This document shows positions 16,662 through 25,457 of a stretch of DNA of 64,000 nucleotides, in pieces. Under the pieces are notes generated by a model. It saw only the letters and a list, made by a program, of their open reading frames with translations. It made no database searches and had not been told where the DNA came from. Origin of the DNA: Streptomyces misionensis (GTDB taxonomy: Bacteria > Actinomycetota > Actinomycetes > Streptomycetales > Streptomycetaceae); NCBI RefSeq assembly GCF_900104815.1, contig NZ_FNTD01000004.1:682001-746000 (forward strand), in the 5' to 3' direction. The translations under genes and the position numbers were made by a program. Positions within the stretch are counted from its first letter, which is position 1; each line of letters opens with the position of its first letter.

Positions 16662-17333
16662 TCAGCTTCGCACACCGTCCGCCCAGGTCAGCGCGGGAGT
16701 CAACGCGGCCCAGGGATTGGGCCCTTCACCCGTCACCGGCCCGCAGACCCCGGCTCCCCGCTCCGTCGCCGTGCGCACCGCGAGCGGGACCAGGGCCGCC
16801 GGGACGCCGTAGACGAGATGACAGAGCCGTTCGGGCGGTTGACGGGCGGTCCAGGAAGGCCGGGTGAAGGCGGAGACGTACGTTGACCAGTGTCCCTCGA
16901 ACGTGACCGTGAGGTCGGCGAGCCGGACGTACCCCGGCGCCGGATGGACACCGGGGTTGAGCACGACGGTGCCCGCGCCCTGCCGGCGCAGCTCGCGCAC
17001 CAGGCGCCGGCAGGCGGGCAGGCCCCCCGGGGTGGCGGTGACCCGGTCGAGGAAGCAGCCGTCGGTCCGGTACCAGTCCCGGTGCCGCCGCGCCTCCTCG
17101 GTGATCTCGGCCCGGTCCCGGGCGCCGTAGTCGGTGTCGACGTAGCCCAGCAGCCGGGCGCCCGCCGCGCGCAGTGCCCGGGCCGCCGCCGTGTAGGCGG
17201 GATCGGGGGCGGTGCCGGGCCCGCTCGCCGGGTTGAGCACGACCGCGTGGGTGCGGGCGGCCCCGGTGATCAGCCGGTGCCAGGCGCCCGGGTCCTCGGC
17301 CGGGTGCACGTACAGCGGGACCAGCAGGCTCAT
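16662..17333 (-). CDS. Spherulin-4 family protein (Sph3/GH135-like)
   Basis: 223 residues from ATG 17333, which overlaps the stop of the upstream SDR gene (ATGA). LLVPLYVHP at the N-terminus, HAVVLNPASGPG, LLGYVDTDYGAR, GCFLDRV and VTFEGHW follow the TIM-barrel strand order of spherulin-4 proteins. The prototype Aspergillus Sph3 (GH135) is an endo-hydrolase of galactosaminogalactan. Conserved acidic residues in GYVDTDYG, FLDR and FEG are retained. Unlike Sph3 it has no signal peptide, so it is predicted cytosolic unless exported another way. It is the last gene of the minus-strand sugar operon. Confidence 0.78.
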   Translation of the reverse strand: MSLLVPLYVHPAEDPGAWHRLITGAARTHAVVLNPASGPGTAPDPAYTAAARALRAAGARLLGYVDTDYGARDRAEITEEARRHRDWYRTDGCFLDRVTATPGGLPACRRLVRELRRQGAGTVVLNPGVHPAPGYVRLADLTVTFEGHWSTYVSAFTRPSWTARQPPERLCHLVYGVPAALVPLAVRTATERGAGVCGPVTGEGPNPWAALTPALTWADGVRS

Positions 17334-18214
17334 GCCGTGGCCGCCCACAGCGCGGCGAGGGAGTCGTCCAGGCCGTGGGCCGGGCGCCAGCCGAGGACGC
17401 GGGCGGCGGCGGAGACGTCCGAGCACTGCCAGGACACCTGGGCGGAGCGCGCCGAACCGCCCGCGCTCTCCTCCAGGCGGCCGCGGAAACCGGCCGTCCG
17501 CGCCAGTCCGTGCACCAGGTCGCGCACCGGTACGGCCGCGCCGCCGCCGATGTTGAGCACGGGCGGCAGGGGCCCGGGCGCGGTGACGGCGAGGGCCGCC
17601 GCGCGGGCGACATCGCGGACGTCCACGAAGTCACGGTAGGCCGAGAGGTCCCCGAGCCGCAGCACCGCCGAGGGGTCGGGGCCCGCCGAGCGCAGCAGCG
17701 CGGTCACCCGGCCCGGCAGGCCCGCCGCCGGCGCCCCGGCGCCCACCGGGTTGCCGATCCGCAGCACCACCGCGTCCAGGGCGGCGGCGTTCACCGCGAG
17801 GGTGCCCGCGAGCTTGGTGGCGCCGTACGCGGTGACCGGGCGGGCGGGCGCCGACTCGGTCACCGGTACCCCGGGGGTGCCGGGGCCGTACTCGGCGGCG
17901 GAGCCGAGGTGGACCAGGCGGGCCGTCGGGGCCGCCTCGCGCAGCGCGGCACAGAGCACGGCGGGCCCGCGGGCGTTGACCTCCGCGAGGGTGACGGGGT
18001 CGCCGCCGGTGGCGCCCGCGCAGTTGACCACGGCGTCGGGGGCGGCCGCCGCCAGCGTCTTCGCCAGCCGCTCGGGGCGGTCGGTGGCGAGGTCGACGGC
18101 GTACTCGGCGCCGGTGCGGCCGGCCGCGGACAGCCGCGCGCCCGGCAGGGCGCGCAGCCGCTCCGTCACATGGCGGCCCAGGTATCCGGTGCCGCCCAGG
18201 ACGAGAATGCGCAT
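17330..18214 (-). CDS. NAD-dependent epimerase/dehydratase (extended SDR)
   Basis: 294 residues. Rossmann motif ILVLGGTGYLGRHV at the N-terminus, the catalytic Ser in HLGSAAEYG and the YxxxK in AYGATK, then SAYRDFVDVRDVARAA, which is typical of nucleotide-sugar epimerases and dehydratases. The substrate is probably a UDP- or GDP/dTDP-sugar, judging by the adjacent nucleotidyltransferase and LegB-like dehydratase. ATG 18214 is 7 bp after the nucleotidyltransferase stop; its stop overlaps the spherulin-4 gene. Specific reaction (4-epimerisation versus 4-reduction) cannot be read. Confidence 0.82.
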   Translation of the reverse strand: MRILVLGGTGYLGRHVTERLRALPGARLSAAGRTGAEYAVDLATDRPERLAKTLAAAAPDAVVNCAGATGGDPVTLAEVNARGPAVLCAALREAAPTARLVHLGSAAEYGPGTPGVPVTESAPARPVTAYGATKLAGTLAVNAAALDAVVLRIGNPVGAGAPAAGLPGRVTALLRSAGPDPSAVLRLGDLSAYRDFVDVRDVARAAALAVTAPGPLPPVLNIGGGAAVPVRDLVHGLARTAGFRGRLEESAGGSARSAQVSWQCSDVSAAARVLGWRPAHGLDDSLAALWAATA

Positions 18215-18221
18215 GCGGGAC

Positions 18222-18935
18222 TCAGGCTCCCTTGAGCAGCAGGGACTTGCGGGTGGTGAACTCGGCGTTGGCCCGGTCGTAGTCGTCGGGGCGGCCGATG
18301 TCCAGCCAGTAGCCGCCGAACTCGTAGGCGTGCGGCGGGTTCTGGGCCTTGAGCAGGTCGAGGACGAGTTCGTCGAAGCCGAGCGGCAGGCCGGGGGTGT
18401 AGCCGTCGAGGGTGGCGCGGGAGAGGCCGTAGACGCCCATGGAGACCCGGTAGTCCATGCTGGGCTTCTCGGTGAACGCGACGACCTTGCTGGCGTCGGT
18501 GGTGAGCACGCCGAAGTCGATGTGCACCTTGCGCGCGTAGGTGGCGATGGTGAGCGGCGCGCCGGAGTCCCGGTGCCGGTGCAGCACGTCGGCGTAGTCG
18601 AGGTCGGTGAGGATGTCGCCGTTCATCACGAGGAAGTGCTCGGGCAGTCTCTCTCTCAGGTTGAGCAGCGGGCCCATGGTGCCGAGCGGGCTCTCCTCGG
18701 TGGCGTAGTCGACGGCCATGCCCCACTGGGAGCCGTCGCCGACGTAGGCGCGGATGATCTCGCCGAGGTGGCCTATGGCGAGGGTGCAGCGGGTGAAGCC
18801 GGCCGAGGACAGCTGGCGCAGCACGATCTCCAGGATGGCGTGCTGGTCGCCGATGGGAACGAGCGGTTTGGGCAGCGCGGTGGTGTAGGGCCGCAGCCGG
18901 ACGCCCTTGCCGCCCGCCAGGATCACTGCGTGCAT
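18222..18935 (-). CDS. Sugar-1-phosphate nucleotidyltransferase
   Basis: 237 residues. MHAVILAGGKGVRLRPYT is the nucleotide-binding signature and LPKPLVPIGD supplies the substrate lysine; LVMNGDILTDLDY carries the metal-binding Asp, and FTEKPS and GYWLDIGRPDDY complete the RmlA/mannose-1-phosphate guanylyltransferase-like fold. It should make an NDP-sugar from a sugar-1-phosphate and NTP. It lacks the C-terminal left-handed helix domain, so it is a short, single-domain form. Part of the minus-strand polysaccharide set. Confidence 0.88.
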   Translation of the reverse strand: MHAVILAGGKGVRLRPYTTALPKPLVPIGDQHAILEIVLRQLSSAGFTRCTLAIGHLGEIIRAYVGDGSQWGMAVDYATEESPLGTMGPLLNLRERLPEHFLVMNGDILTDLDYADVLHRHRDSGAPLTIATYARKVHIDFGVLTTDASKVVAFTEKPSMDYRVSMGVYGLSRATLDGYTPGLPLGFDELVLDLLKAQNPPHAYEFGGYWLDIGRPDDYDRANAEFTTRKSLLLKGA

Positions 18936-18974
18936 GGGTTCCTCCTTGGAAGACGTCGTGACGTGCCGGACGGG

Positions 18975-19976
18975 TCAGATGTTGTAGATGCCGGTCTTGT
19001 AGCGGGCCAGGTTGGCCGGGTCGCGGAAGAACTCCACGGTGTGCGCGAGTCCTTGCTCCAGGGTGTGGGCGGGCCGCCAGCCGGTGGCACCGGTGAGCCG
19101 GCCGGCGTCGGCGACCAGCCGCATCACCTCGGAGGCCGCCGGGCGGATGCGCGCGGGGTCCTCGCGGACGTCCAGCGGGGTGTCCATCACCTTGCCGATC
19201 AGGGCGACGAGGTCGCCGACCGAGATCTCGCCGCCGGTACCGGCGTTGAAGGTGCGGCCGACGACCTGCTCGGCGGGGGCGCCGCCGACGGCGAGGAAGG
19301 CCTGGGCGGTGTCCTTGACGAACAGGAAGTCGCGGGTGGGCCGCAGATCGCCGAGGGTGATGGTGCGCTCCCCCGCCGCGACCTGGCCGATGACGGTGGG
19401 GATGACCGCGCGCATCGACTGGCGCGGGCCGAAGGTGTTGAACGGCCGCAGGGTGACGACGGGGGTGCCGAAGCTGGCGTGGTAGCTGTCGGCGAGCCGG
19501 TCCCCGCCCGCCTTCGACGCGGCGTACGGGGACTGGGTGTTGATGGGGTGGTCCTCGGTGATCGGCACCGTTCGCGCGGTGCCGTAGGTCTCGCTGGTGG
19601 AGGTGTGCACCAGGCGGGGCGTCCCGAGGGCGCGGGCCGCCTCGAGGACGTTGAGGGTGCCGGTGACGTTGGTCTCCACGTAGCTGTGCGGCGCCTGGTA
19701 GGAGTACGGGATCGCGATCAGGGCGGCCAGGTGGTAGGCGACGTCGGCCCCGTCGAGCAGGCCGCGCACCGAGCCGGGGTCGCGGACGTCGCCGAGGACG
19801 ATCTCCACCTGGTCGAGGACGTCCGGTGCGAGGGTCTCCAGCCAGCCGTAGGAGGAGAAGGAGTTGTACTGGGCCATGGCCCGCACCCGGTGCCCGGAGG
19901 CGACGAGCGCCTCGGTGAGGTGAGAGCCGATGAAGCCCTCGGCACCGGTGACGGCGGCGAGCGGTTGGGAGGTCAA
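18975..19976 (-). CDS. LegB-like NDP-sugar 4,6-dehydratase
   Basis: 333 residues from a TTG at 19976 with GGAAGGA 8 nt upstream. AAVTGAEGFIGSHLTEALV binds NAD; the segment AQYNSFSSYGWLE, ALIAIPYSYQAPHSYVETN, HTSTSETYG and SPYAASKAG (YxxxK) and FNTFGPRQS closely follow LegB-type NAD-dependent 4,6-dehydratases that act on UDP-GlcNAc or GDP-GlcNAc type substrates. It should yield a 4-keto-6-deoxy sugar, giving the polymer a deoxy or amino-deoxy component. The adjacent SDR and nucleotidyltransferase are natural partners. Confidence 0.85.
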   Translation of the reverse strand: MTSQPLAAVTGAEGFIGSHLTEALVASGHRVRAMAQYNSFSSYGWLETLAPDVLDQVEIVLGDVRDPGSVRGLLDGADVAYHLAALIAIPYSYQAPHSYVETNVTGTLNVLEAARALGTPRLVHTSTSETYGTARTVPITEDHPINTQSPYAASKAGGDRLADSYHASFGTPVVTLRPFNTFGPRQSMRAVIPTVIGQVAAGERTITLGDLRPTRDFLFVKDTAQAFLAVGGAPAEQVVGRTFNAGTGGEISVGDLVALIGKVMDTPLDVREDPARIRPAASEVMRLVADAGRLTGATGWRPAHTLEQGLAHTVEFFRDPANLARYKTGIYNI

Positions 19977-20014
19977 CTGGGTGGTCCTTCCAGCGAGTTG
20001 GTGGAGGTGCGGGT

Positions 20015-21397
20015 TCAGGCGTGCCGCGCCGGGCGGCCGAGCAGCCGCAGCGCGCACGCCAGGAGGGACAGCACGGCGGCAGCGCAGCAGAGCGGCAGTG
20101 CGGCCGGGCCGGGTGGCAGGCGCAGCACGGTGACCGCGCCGGCCGCGGCCGCGGCGGCCAGACAGATCGCGGCGGGCGGCCAGGCGGTTCCGAAGGCCTG
20201 GAGGAGCAGCGCGGTCCACAGAGTGGCCGCGAGCAGCAGCAGCGGGGCCGCCGGGGCGCCGGTGAGGTACGCGGCGGGGAGCAGCGGCAGCAGATAGCCG
20301 AGCAGGCACAGGCCGAGCACGGCGGCGGAGCGCAGCAGGAACGCGGTGGGGGTGGCGGTGGCGCGCAGCGCGGCGACGGACAGGCCGCGGTAGCGGTAGA
20401 GCAGCCACTCGGCGGGTCCCATGCTGAGGGTCAGCACGATCACCGCGTACGGCTCCCGCCGCCCTTCGAGCAGCACCAGCAGCCCGGCGGCCAGCCCGAA
20501 CAGGCCGTAGGGCAGCGACCGGCGCAGCGGGGGCCGCCTGCCGCCGTCGGCCTCGGGCCCGGCGAGCGGTCCGCGCAGGGCGTGCGCGGTGGCGGCGAGC
20601 GTGGCCAGCAGCGCCAGCAGGGGCAGGCCGAGGCGCGGCACGGTGCCGGGCTCCCAGCCCGACTGCCAGGCGGCACCCCCGATGAGCGGGGTCAGCGCGG
20701 CGAGCAGCACCTTCTCGCGGGCCAGGACGAGCAGGACGCCCGCCGCCGCGAGGTAGAGGGACTGGGCCGCCACGGCGAGCAGGACCGCCCCGCCGCCGGT
20801 GAGCGGGGCGGCGGTGACGGTGGCGAGCGCCGCCCCCACGGGAGCGCCGACCGCCAGGGTGCGGGCGGCCTCGCGGCGGCCGGCCGTCATCCGCAGGTGG
20901 GCGCGGTGGCCGAGTCCCTGCCCCCAGGCCCAGGAGACCAGGCCCGCGAGGATCAGGGCGGCGGCGTGCCGGCCCGGGTGCCACAGGGGCGCGGTGAGCG
21001 GATAGGCGAGGCCGGGCAGGGCGAACAGCAGCCCGCGCAGCAGACAGCGCACGTGGTCGGGGCGCCAGGGGTCGGCGGCCGGTGCGGGTTCGGGGAAGGT
21101 CCGGGGCACCCGTTCGTAGAGCGCGGTGGCGAGCGAGAACAGGTTCGGGTGGCCGTACCGGTCCTTGATGGTCTCGGCGGTCAGGCCCTCGGCCTCCAGC
21201 AGGGCGGCGACCTCGTAGGGGTGGACGGCGGGGCCGATGCGGTCGGCGAGTTCGGCGGCCAGCAGGCTGACCGCCGCGTCGTCGGTGCCGTGGCCGGGCA
21301 GCCGCAGGGCCAGGGTGCGTTCGTCGGGGCGGGCGAGCCGCAGGGCCAGGGTGTCCTGTTCGGCGCCGCCCGGTTCCAGGGCCATCGGTCCGCTCAT
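20015..21397 (-). CDS. Polytopic membrane protein of the polysaccharide locus
   Basis: 460 residues. The first 110 are soluble and helical (DAAVSLLAAELADRIGPAV, then LFSLATALYERVP), and the rest has about 11 hydrophobic segments. Not a recognisable MOP flippase by motif, but size, soluble N-terminus and position immediately after a PelF-type glycosyltransferase suggest a transport or assembly role like PelG (inference). ATG 21397 overlaps the glycosyltransferase stop (ATGA), so the two proteins are translationally coupled. Confidence 0.72.
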   Translation of the reverse strand: MSGPMALEPGGAEQDTLALRLARPDERTLALRLPGHGTDDAAVSLLAAELADRIGPAVHPYEVAALLEAEGLTAETIKDRYGHPNLFSLATALYERVPRTFPEPAPAADPWRPDHVRCLLRGLLFALPGLAYPLTAPLWHPGRHAAALILAGLVSWAWGQGLGHRAHLRMTAGRREAARTLAVGAPVGAALATVTAAPLTGGGAVLLAVAAQSLYLAAAGVLLVLAREKVLLAALTPLIGGAAWQSGWEPGTVPRLGLPLLALLATLAATAHALRGPLAGPEADGGRRPPLRRSLPYGLFGLAAGLLVLLEGRREPYAVIVLTLSMGPAEWLLYRYRGLSVAALRATATPTAFLLRSAAVLGLCLLGYLLPLLPAAYLTGAPAAPLLLLAATLWTALLLQAFGTAWPPAAICLAAAAAAGAVTVLRLPPGPAALPLCCAAAVLSLLACALRLLGRPARHA

Positions 21398-22905
21398 CCG
21401 GCCAGGCTCCCCGCGGCGGCCCTGGGCTCGGCCTCCGGTACGGCCTGTACGGCGAACCGCCGGGCGTGGTCGGGGAGTTCGAGGTATATCGAGCGGAAGG
21501 TGTCGATGGTCTGCCGCAGGGTGAACTGCTCGATGACCCGGAGCCGGGCCGCCTCCCCCATCGCCCTGCGCCGCGTCCCGTCGCCGAGCAGTTCCAGGGC
21601 CGCTTGCGCCATCCGGTCCGGATCCCGCGGGGGCACGACGAGCCCGGTGTCGCCGACGGCCTCCCGCACCCCGCCCACGTCGGTGGAGACGGTGGCCCGC
21701 CCGCAGGACATGGCCTCGATGAGGGTGAACGGGAAGCCCTCGCTGATGCTGGAGAGCATCACCACGTTCCCGGCCGCGTAGGCGTCCTTGATGTCCTCGA
21801 CACGGCCCTCGAAGGTGACCGCGTCCGCGTGGCCCAGCTCGGCGGCCAGCGCCGCGCAGCGTTCCCGGTAGGCCTCGCCGCCCCGGGGTGTGCCGCCGAA
21901 CAGCCGGAGCCGGGCCTCGGGTATCCGGTCTCTGACCAGGGAGAACGCCCGTATGAGGGTCTCCAGGTCCTTGATCGGGTCGACCCGGCCCGCCCAGCTC
22001 AGCGTGGGCACCTCCGGTTCGGGGCCGGCCGGCGGGAAGGCGGCCGGGTCCACGCCGTTGTAGACGGTGCGGATGGCCCGCGGGTCGGCGCCGCCCTGTT
22101 CCTCCCAGAGCCGGTTGTAGCGGTTGCCCGGGGTGATGAGCGCGGCCCGGCGGTAGCTCTCCTCGGCGAGCAGCCGGAAGAAGCCGAGGACGACGGCCTT
22201 GACCGGCCAGCGGTAGGGGGCGGTGCGGTAGCCGAGGTAGCGCTCGCGCAGATAGACGCCGTGTTCGGTGAGCAGCAGCGGGACCCCGTGCCGGTCGAGG
22301 GCGGCGAGGCCGGGCAGTACGGCGACGCCGCCGCTGACCGCGTGGGCCACGCCGTGCCGGGGCGGGGGCGCGGCGAGCGGGCGCAGGGCGTGTTCGAGCA
22401 GGGCGGTGGCGGTGACGGCGTCGTGCAGGGTGGGGCGGGCCTCGCGGACGGCGAGTCCGGGGCGGTTCCACACGGCGGCGAGCAGGGCGACGGCCCGGTC
22501 GCCGCGCAGGAACGGGCTCAGCGTCCCGTCGGCGGCGGCTCGCGCCAGCAGGTAGAGGGCGGGCGCGAACTGGTCCTCGGCGCACGGGTCGAGGAGCGCG
22601 GTCAGAAAGCGTTCGTAGGCGGTGGCGAGGCGGGTGAGCGCGCGGCCCCGGGGCGGACGGCCCTCGGGCGCCTCACCCCACATGGGCACGGAGAGCACCT
22701 GGTGGACCTGGGCGGGCAGGTCCCAGACGACGGCCTCGCGTCCGGTGCCGGTGACGGCGATGACGTCGAAGTCGAGGTCGGGCATGCCCTGGACGAGCTG
22801 GTCGCACCAGACGCTGACGCCGCCGTGGCTGTGCGGGTAGGTGCCTTCGGTGAGCAGGGTGACGTGCGCCGCGCCCGGGCGGCGCGCACCGTGGTGAACG
22901 TGCAT
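21394..22905 (-). CDS. PelF/DUF3492-type family 4 glycosyltransferase
   Basis: 503 residues. The N-terminal HVTLLTEGTYPHSHGGVSVW is the signature of the PelF/DUF3492 group. The GT4 C-terminal domain has ILISPGNRYN-like and TLSWAGRVDPIKDLETLI segments and SSISEGFPFTLIEAMSCGRA with the sugar-nucleotide Glu pair. PelF polymerises amino sugars from UDP-sugars in the Pel exopolysaccharide system. Start ATG 22905 with GGAG upstream; extension further upstream is not coding. Coupled to the membrane-protein gene. It is probably the polymerase of the locus. Confidence 0.85.
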   Translation of the reverse strand: MHVHHGARRPGAAHVTLLTEGTYPHSHGGVSVWCDQLVQGMPDLDFDVIAVTGTGREAVVWDLPAQVHQVLSVPMWGEAPEGRPPRGRALTRLATAYERFLTALLDPCAEDQFAPALYLLARAAADGTLSPFLRGDRAVALLAAVWNRPGLAVREARPTLHDAVTATALLEHALRPLAAPPPRHGVAHAVSGGVAVLPGLAALDRHGVPLLLTEHGVYLRERYLGYRTAPYRWPVKAVVLGFFRLLAEESYRRAALITPGNRYNRLWEEQGGADPRAIRTVYNGVDPAAFPPAGPEPEVPTLSWAGRVDPIKDLETLIRAFSLVRDRIPEARLRLFGGTPRGGEAYRERCAALAAELGHADAVTFEGRVEDIKDAYAAGNVVMLSSISEGFPFTLIEAMSCGRATVSTDVGGVREAVGDTGLVVPPRDPDRMAQAALELLGDGTRRRAMGEAARLRVIEQFTLRQTIDTFRSIYLELPDHARRFAVQAVPEAEPRAAAGSLAG

Positions 22906-22944
22906 CGATGGGGCTCCACGGCCAGAGGTGTGGGGTGGTCGTGC

Positions 22945-23004
22945 GGGTTCCGGCCGCCGCCGGGCGGCCGGAACCCAGGCCCGTCCGGTGGTGCCGGACG
23001 GGCC
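22945..23004 (-). terminator. Tandem hairpins between deacetylase and glycosyltransferase genes
   Basis: Two adjacent perfect hairpins: 22945-22976 (14-bp stem, 4-nt loop) and 22978-23004 (11-bp stem, 5-nt loop). They follow the deacetylase stop by 18 bp and leave only 40 bp before the next start, so they should separate or attenuate transcription into the glycosyltransferase operon. Confidence 0.8.
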
Positions 23005-23021
23005 CTCGGGTCGGTGCGCGT

Positions 23022-25157
23022 TCAGTTGTCCGGGGTGTACGGGACCTGCTTGGCGACGCCCTTGGGGAGCTTGGTGCGCGGGGCCGGGGCGGTGGCCGCG
23101 GGCCGGGTGTGGACGGGTGCGTGCGAGACGGCGGCGGACGCGGTGGCGGGGAGGGTGAAGGTGAGCGGGATGCCGATGGAGGCGGTCCAGCCGGACCGCT
23201 CGCCCGCGTAGGCGGTGCCGAACGCGGTGCCGGCGAGGGTGGTGCCGGTGGGCAGGGTGGCGGTGGCGTTGACACCGGCGGGCGCCTGGACGGTGACGGT
23301 GTTGCCGATCCGGTAGGCGGTCACCTGTCCGGCACCGAGGGCGTTCTGCCAGGCGGCGCGGCGCTGCTGTTCGGCGCCGATGTCCTTCATCCGCAGGTTC
23401 ACCAGCGGGGTGTTGTCCGCGAACAGCGCGGCGTAGCCGTCGAGCACACCGTTGAGGACCGGGTAGGCGATGCGGTCCTCGGTGAGGTTGGACTGGTGGA
23501 TGAAGTGCGGCTTGGGGTCGTTGGACAGCACGTGGCCGAGGTCGATGCGGGTCTCCAGCGGCACGATGTAGTCCTGGTAGCCGGTGCCGGTGTCCAGCGG
23601 GGCGGGCAGGCAGGTGGTGGTGGCCGGGTTGTCCTCGCAGATGCCGCTGCCGCCCTGGGCGCGGCTGGTGTAGAGCCAGTTGTACTCGTCGGCCTCCTCG
23701 GAGGCCTTGCCCGCGTTGTAGAAGACGTTCATCGGGTACCGGGCGACGGTGGTGGCGGGGCCGACCTGGCGCTGGGCCGGATCGCGGGAGGCGTCGGCGC
23801 CGAGCCACTTGACGCCGTTGTCGGTGAGCGCGGGCCCCAGGTTGGGGTTGTCGTCCGGCTGCTGCGGCAGGATCCGCAGCCCGGAGTGCTCACCGGTCAC
23901 CAACTCGCTGTTGTCCAGCGGGAGTCCGTTGGTCTGCCCCCAGACCCGGTTGGTGGCGATCTCGTCGTCGATGCTCTGGCGGCTGACCCACTGGGTGGCG
24001 CCGGCGGCGTTGGTCACGCACTTCCAGGGGACCACGGTGGTGTCCTGCGCGCAGCCGAGGAACGCGTGCGTGTAGGTGTGGTTGATCCAGCGGAACTGGT
24101 TGCGGTCCGCGATGAGTTTGTCGGCGAGCTGGTCGACGCCGTCGTTGTCCTCGCGCTGGTCGACGCTGCCGGAGCCGTTGTAGGCGAGGTCGAGGGTGAA
24201 GTGGCGGCTCAGCTCCCAGGCCGTGGCGTAGTCGACGTCCGCGGGGGTCATCCGGATCGGGTTGGGCGTGCCCGAGTTGTTGGTGCAGTCGACGTCGCCG
24301 GGCGTGCAGTTGAGCTGGGTGTCCCAGCGGTCGTCGGCCGCGAACACGTCGTCCACGTGCACGGCGAAGTAGTTGCGGGAGGCGCCGAGGTGCACACCGC
24401 CGGTCATCCAGTCCACGATGCCGCGGGCCAGCAGCCGGAACTGCTGCTGGTACTGGTTGTAGACGAAGGTGATGACCAGTTCGCGCCGGCCGTCGTGCCG
24501 GTACTCGCCGACGAGCGAGCCCTGGGTGGTGGTGCCGGGGATGGTGGCCTGCACGTACGGGGTGAAGTCGGCGCCGGGCGCGGGCGTCGACAGGTACGCG
24601 TAACTCTCGTTGACGGTGGGCGAGTTGTCCTCGAACGGCACGGCGCCCTTGAGGTAGCCGAAGGGCCCGCCCCGGCCCGCGGTGGTCACCTGGGCCTGGA
24701 CTCCGTCGATGCCGCCGGAGTAGCCGCCGGAGGTCGGGACCTGGAGTCCGGCCTGGGGGCGGGCGTAGGTGTAGGCGTCGACCTGCGGGATACCGTACGT
24801 CTGCTCGTAGGCGGCGAGCGCGCTCATCTCGGCGCTGCCGGCCGGGAACGGGTTGTCGTTGGGCAGCACGACGGCCTGGTACTTGGCGCGCGCCCGGCCG
24901 TCCACGGTGTCGGCGAGGAAGCCGGCGTCGATGGTCGGACGGCCGCTGCTGGTGAGGTCGACCTTGGTGAACGGCGTTCCCTCGGAGGTGAGTTCGGCGG
25001 CGATGGCGTCGGTGGCCGGGCCGCCGTCGCTCACCACCAGGACTCGGAGATCGATGCGCGGTGTGCTGGTGTCGGCCTGGGCCGGTCCTGCCTGAAGGCC
25101 GAGCGCGGCGATGAGCGCGCCCACCGTCAAGGTGGTGGTGCGAATGGTCCGCTTCAT
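23022..25157 (-). CDS. Large secreted polysaccharide deacetylase-like protein (Agd3/CE18-like)
   Basis: 711 residues. A signal peptide ends near residue 28 (ALIAALGLQAGPAQA). Residues 35-250 form an alpha/beta domain (LRVLVVSDGGPATDAIAAEL). The middle has NYFAVHVDDVFAADDRWD (D269, D270) and WINHTYTHAFLG (H360, H364), matching the Asp and HxxxH metal ligands of NodB-fold deacetylases in the order seen in Aspergillus Agd3 (family CE18). The C-terminal 120 residues are beta-rich and end in a Pro/Lys tail. Predicted to de-N-acetylate an amino-sugar polymer outside the cell. The Agd3 family link is from memory of the fungal enzyme and needs an HMM test. Confidence 0.72.
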   Translation of the reverse strand: MKRTIRTTTLTVGALIAALGLQAGPAQADTSTPRIDLRVLVVSDGGPATDAIAAELTSEGTPFTKVDLTSSGRPTIDAGFLADTVDGRARAKYQAVVLPNDNPFPAGSAEMSALAAYEQTYGIPQVDAYTYARPQAGLQVPTSGGYSGGIDGVQAQVTTAGRGGPFGYLKGAVPFEDNSPTVNESYAYLSTPAPGADFTPYVQATIPGTTTQGSLVGEYRHDGRRELVITFVYNQYQQQFRLLARGIVDWMTGGVHLGASRNYFAVHVDDVFAADDRWDTQLNCTPGDVDCTNNSGTPNPIRMTPADVDYATAWELSRHFTLDLAYNGSGSVDQREDNDGVDQLADKLIADRNQFRWINHTYTHAFLGCAQDTTVVPWKCVTNAAGATQWVSRQSIDDEIATNRVWGQTNGLPLDNSELVTGEHSGLRILPQQPDDNPNLGPALTDNGVKWLGADASRDPAQRQVGPATTVARYPMNVFYNAGKASEEADEYNWLYTSRAQGGSGICEDNPATTTCLPAPLDTGTGYQDYIVPLETRIDLGHVLSNDPKPHFIHQSNLTEDRIAYPVLNGVLDGYAALFADNTPLVNLRMKDIGAEQQRRAAWQNALGAGQVTAYRIGNTVTVQAPAGVNATATLPTGTTLAGTAFGTAYAGERSGWTASIGIPLTFTLPATASAAVSHAPVHTRPAATAPAPRTKLPKGVAKQVPYTPDN

Positions 25158-25457
25158 GCGGTGAAAGTCCCCTCCCCGGACAGGGGTGAGCACGGCTCAC
25201 ATGGAGCGGACGCACCCCCTCGCGCGACGCCGGCGTCCCCCTCAGAAACCGGTCGTCGACGCATCCGTCGCGTCACATAGTGATGGATGTGTGTAGCTTC
25301 TGTGGCCGAGTCACAAAACCTGACGGAAAATGGCTGGTGTCCAACTGCCGTACGGAGCAACCGGGATGACCACTTTCCCGTCCCCGCGCGGGGGTCGCGG
25401 GACACGGCGCACCGGCGGACCGCCTGGATCCGCCGGGCGACGTCGTGGTGGTGCGCG
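25158..25457. other. Intergenic region upstream of the deacetylase-like gene
   Basis: 300 bp, comparatively AT-rich around 25270-25370. It should hold the promoter of the secreted deacetylase-like gene. No ORF with coding character and no clear palindrome found. Confidence 0.5.
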
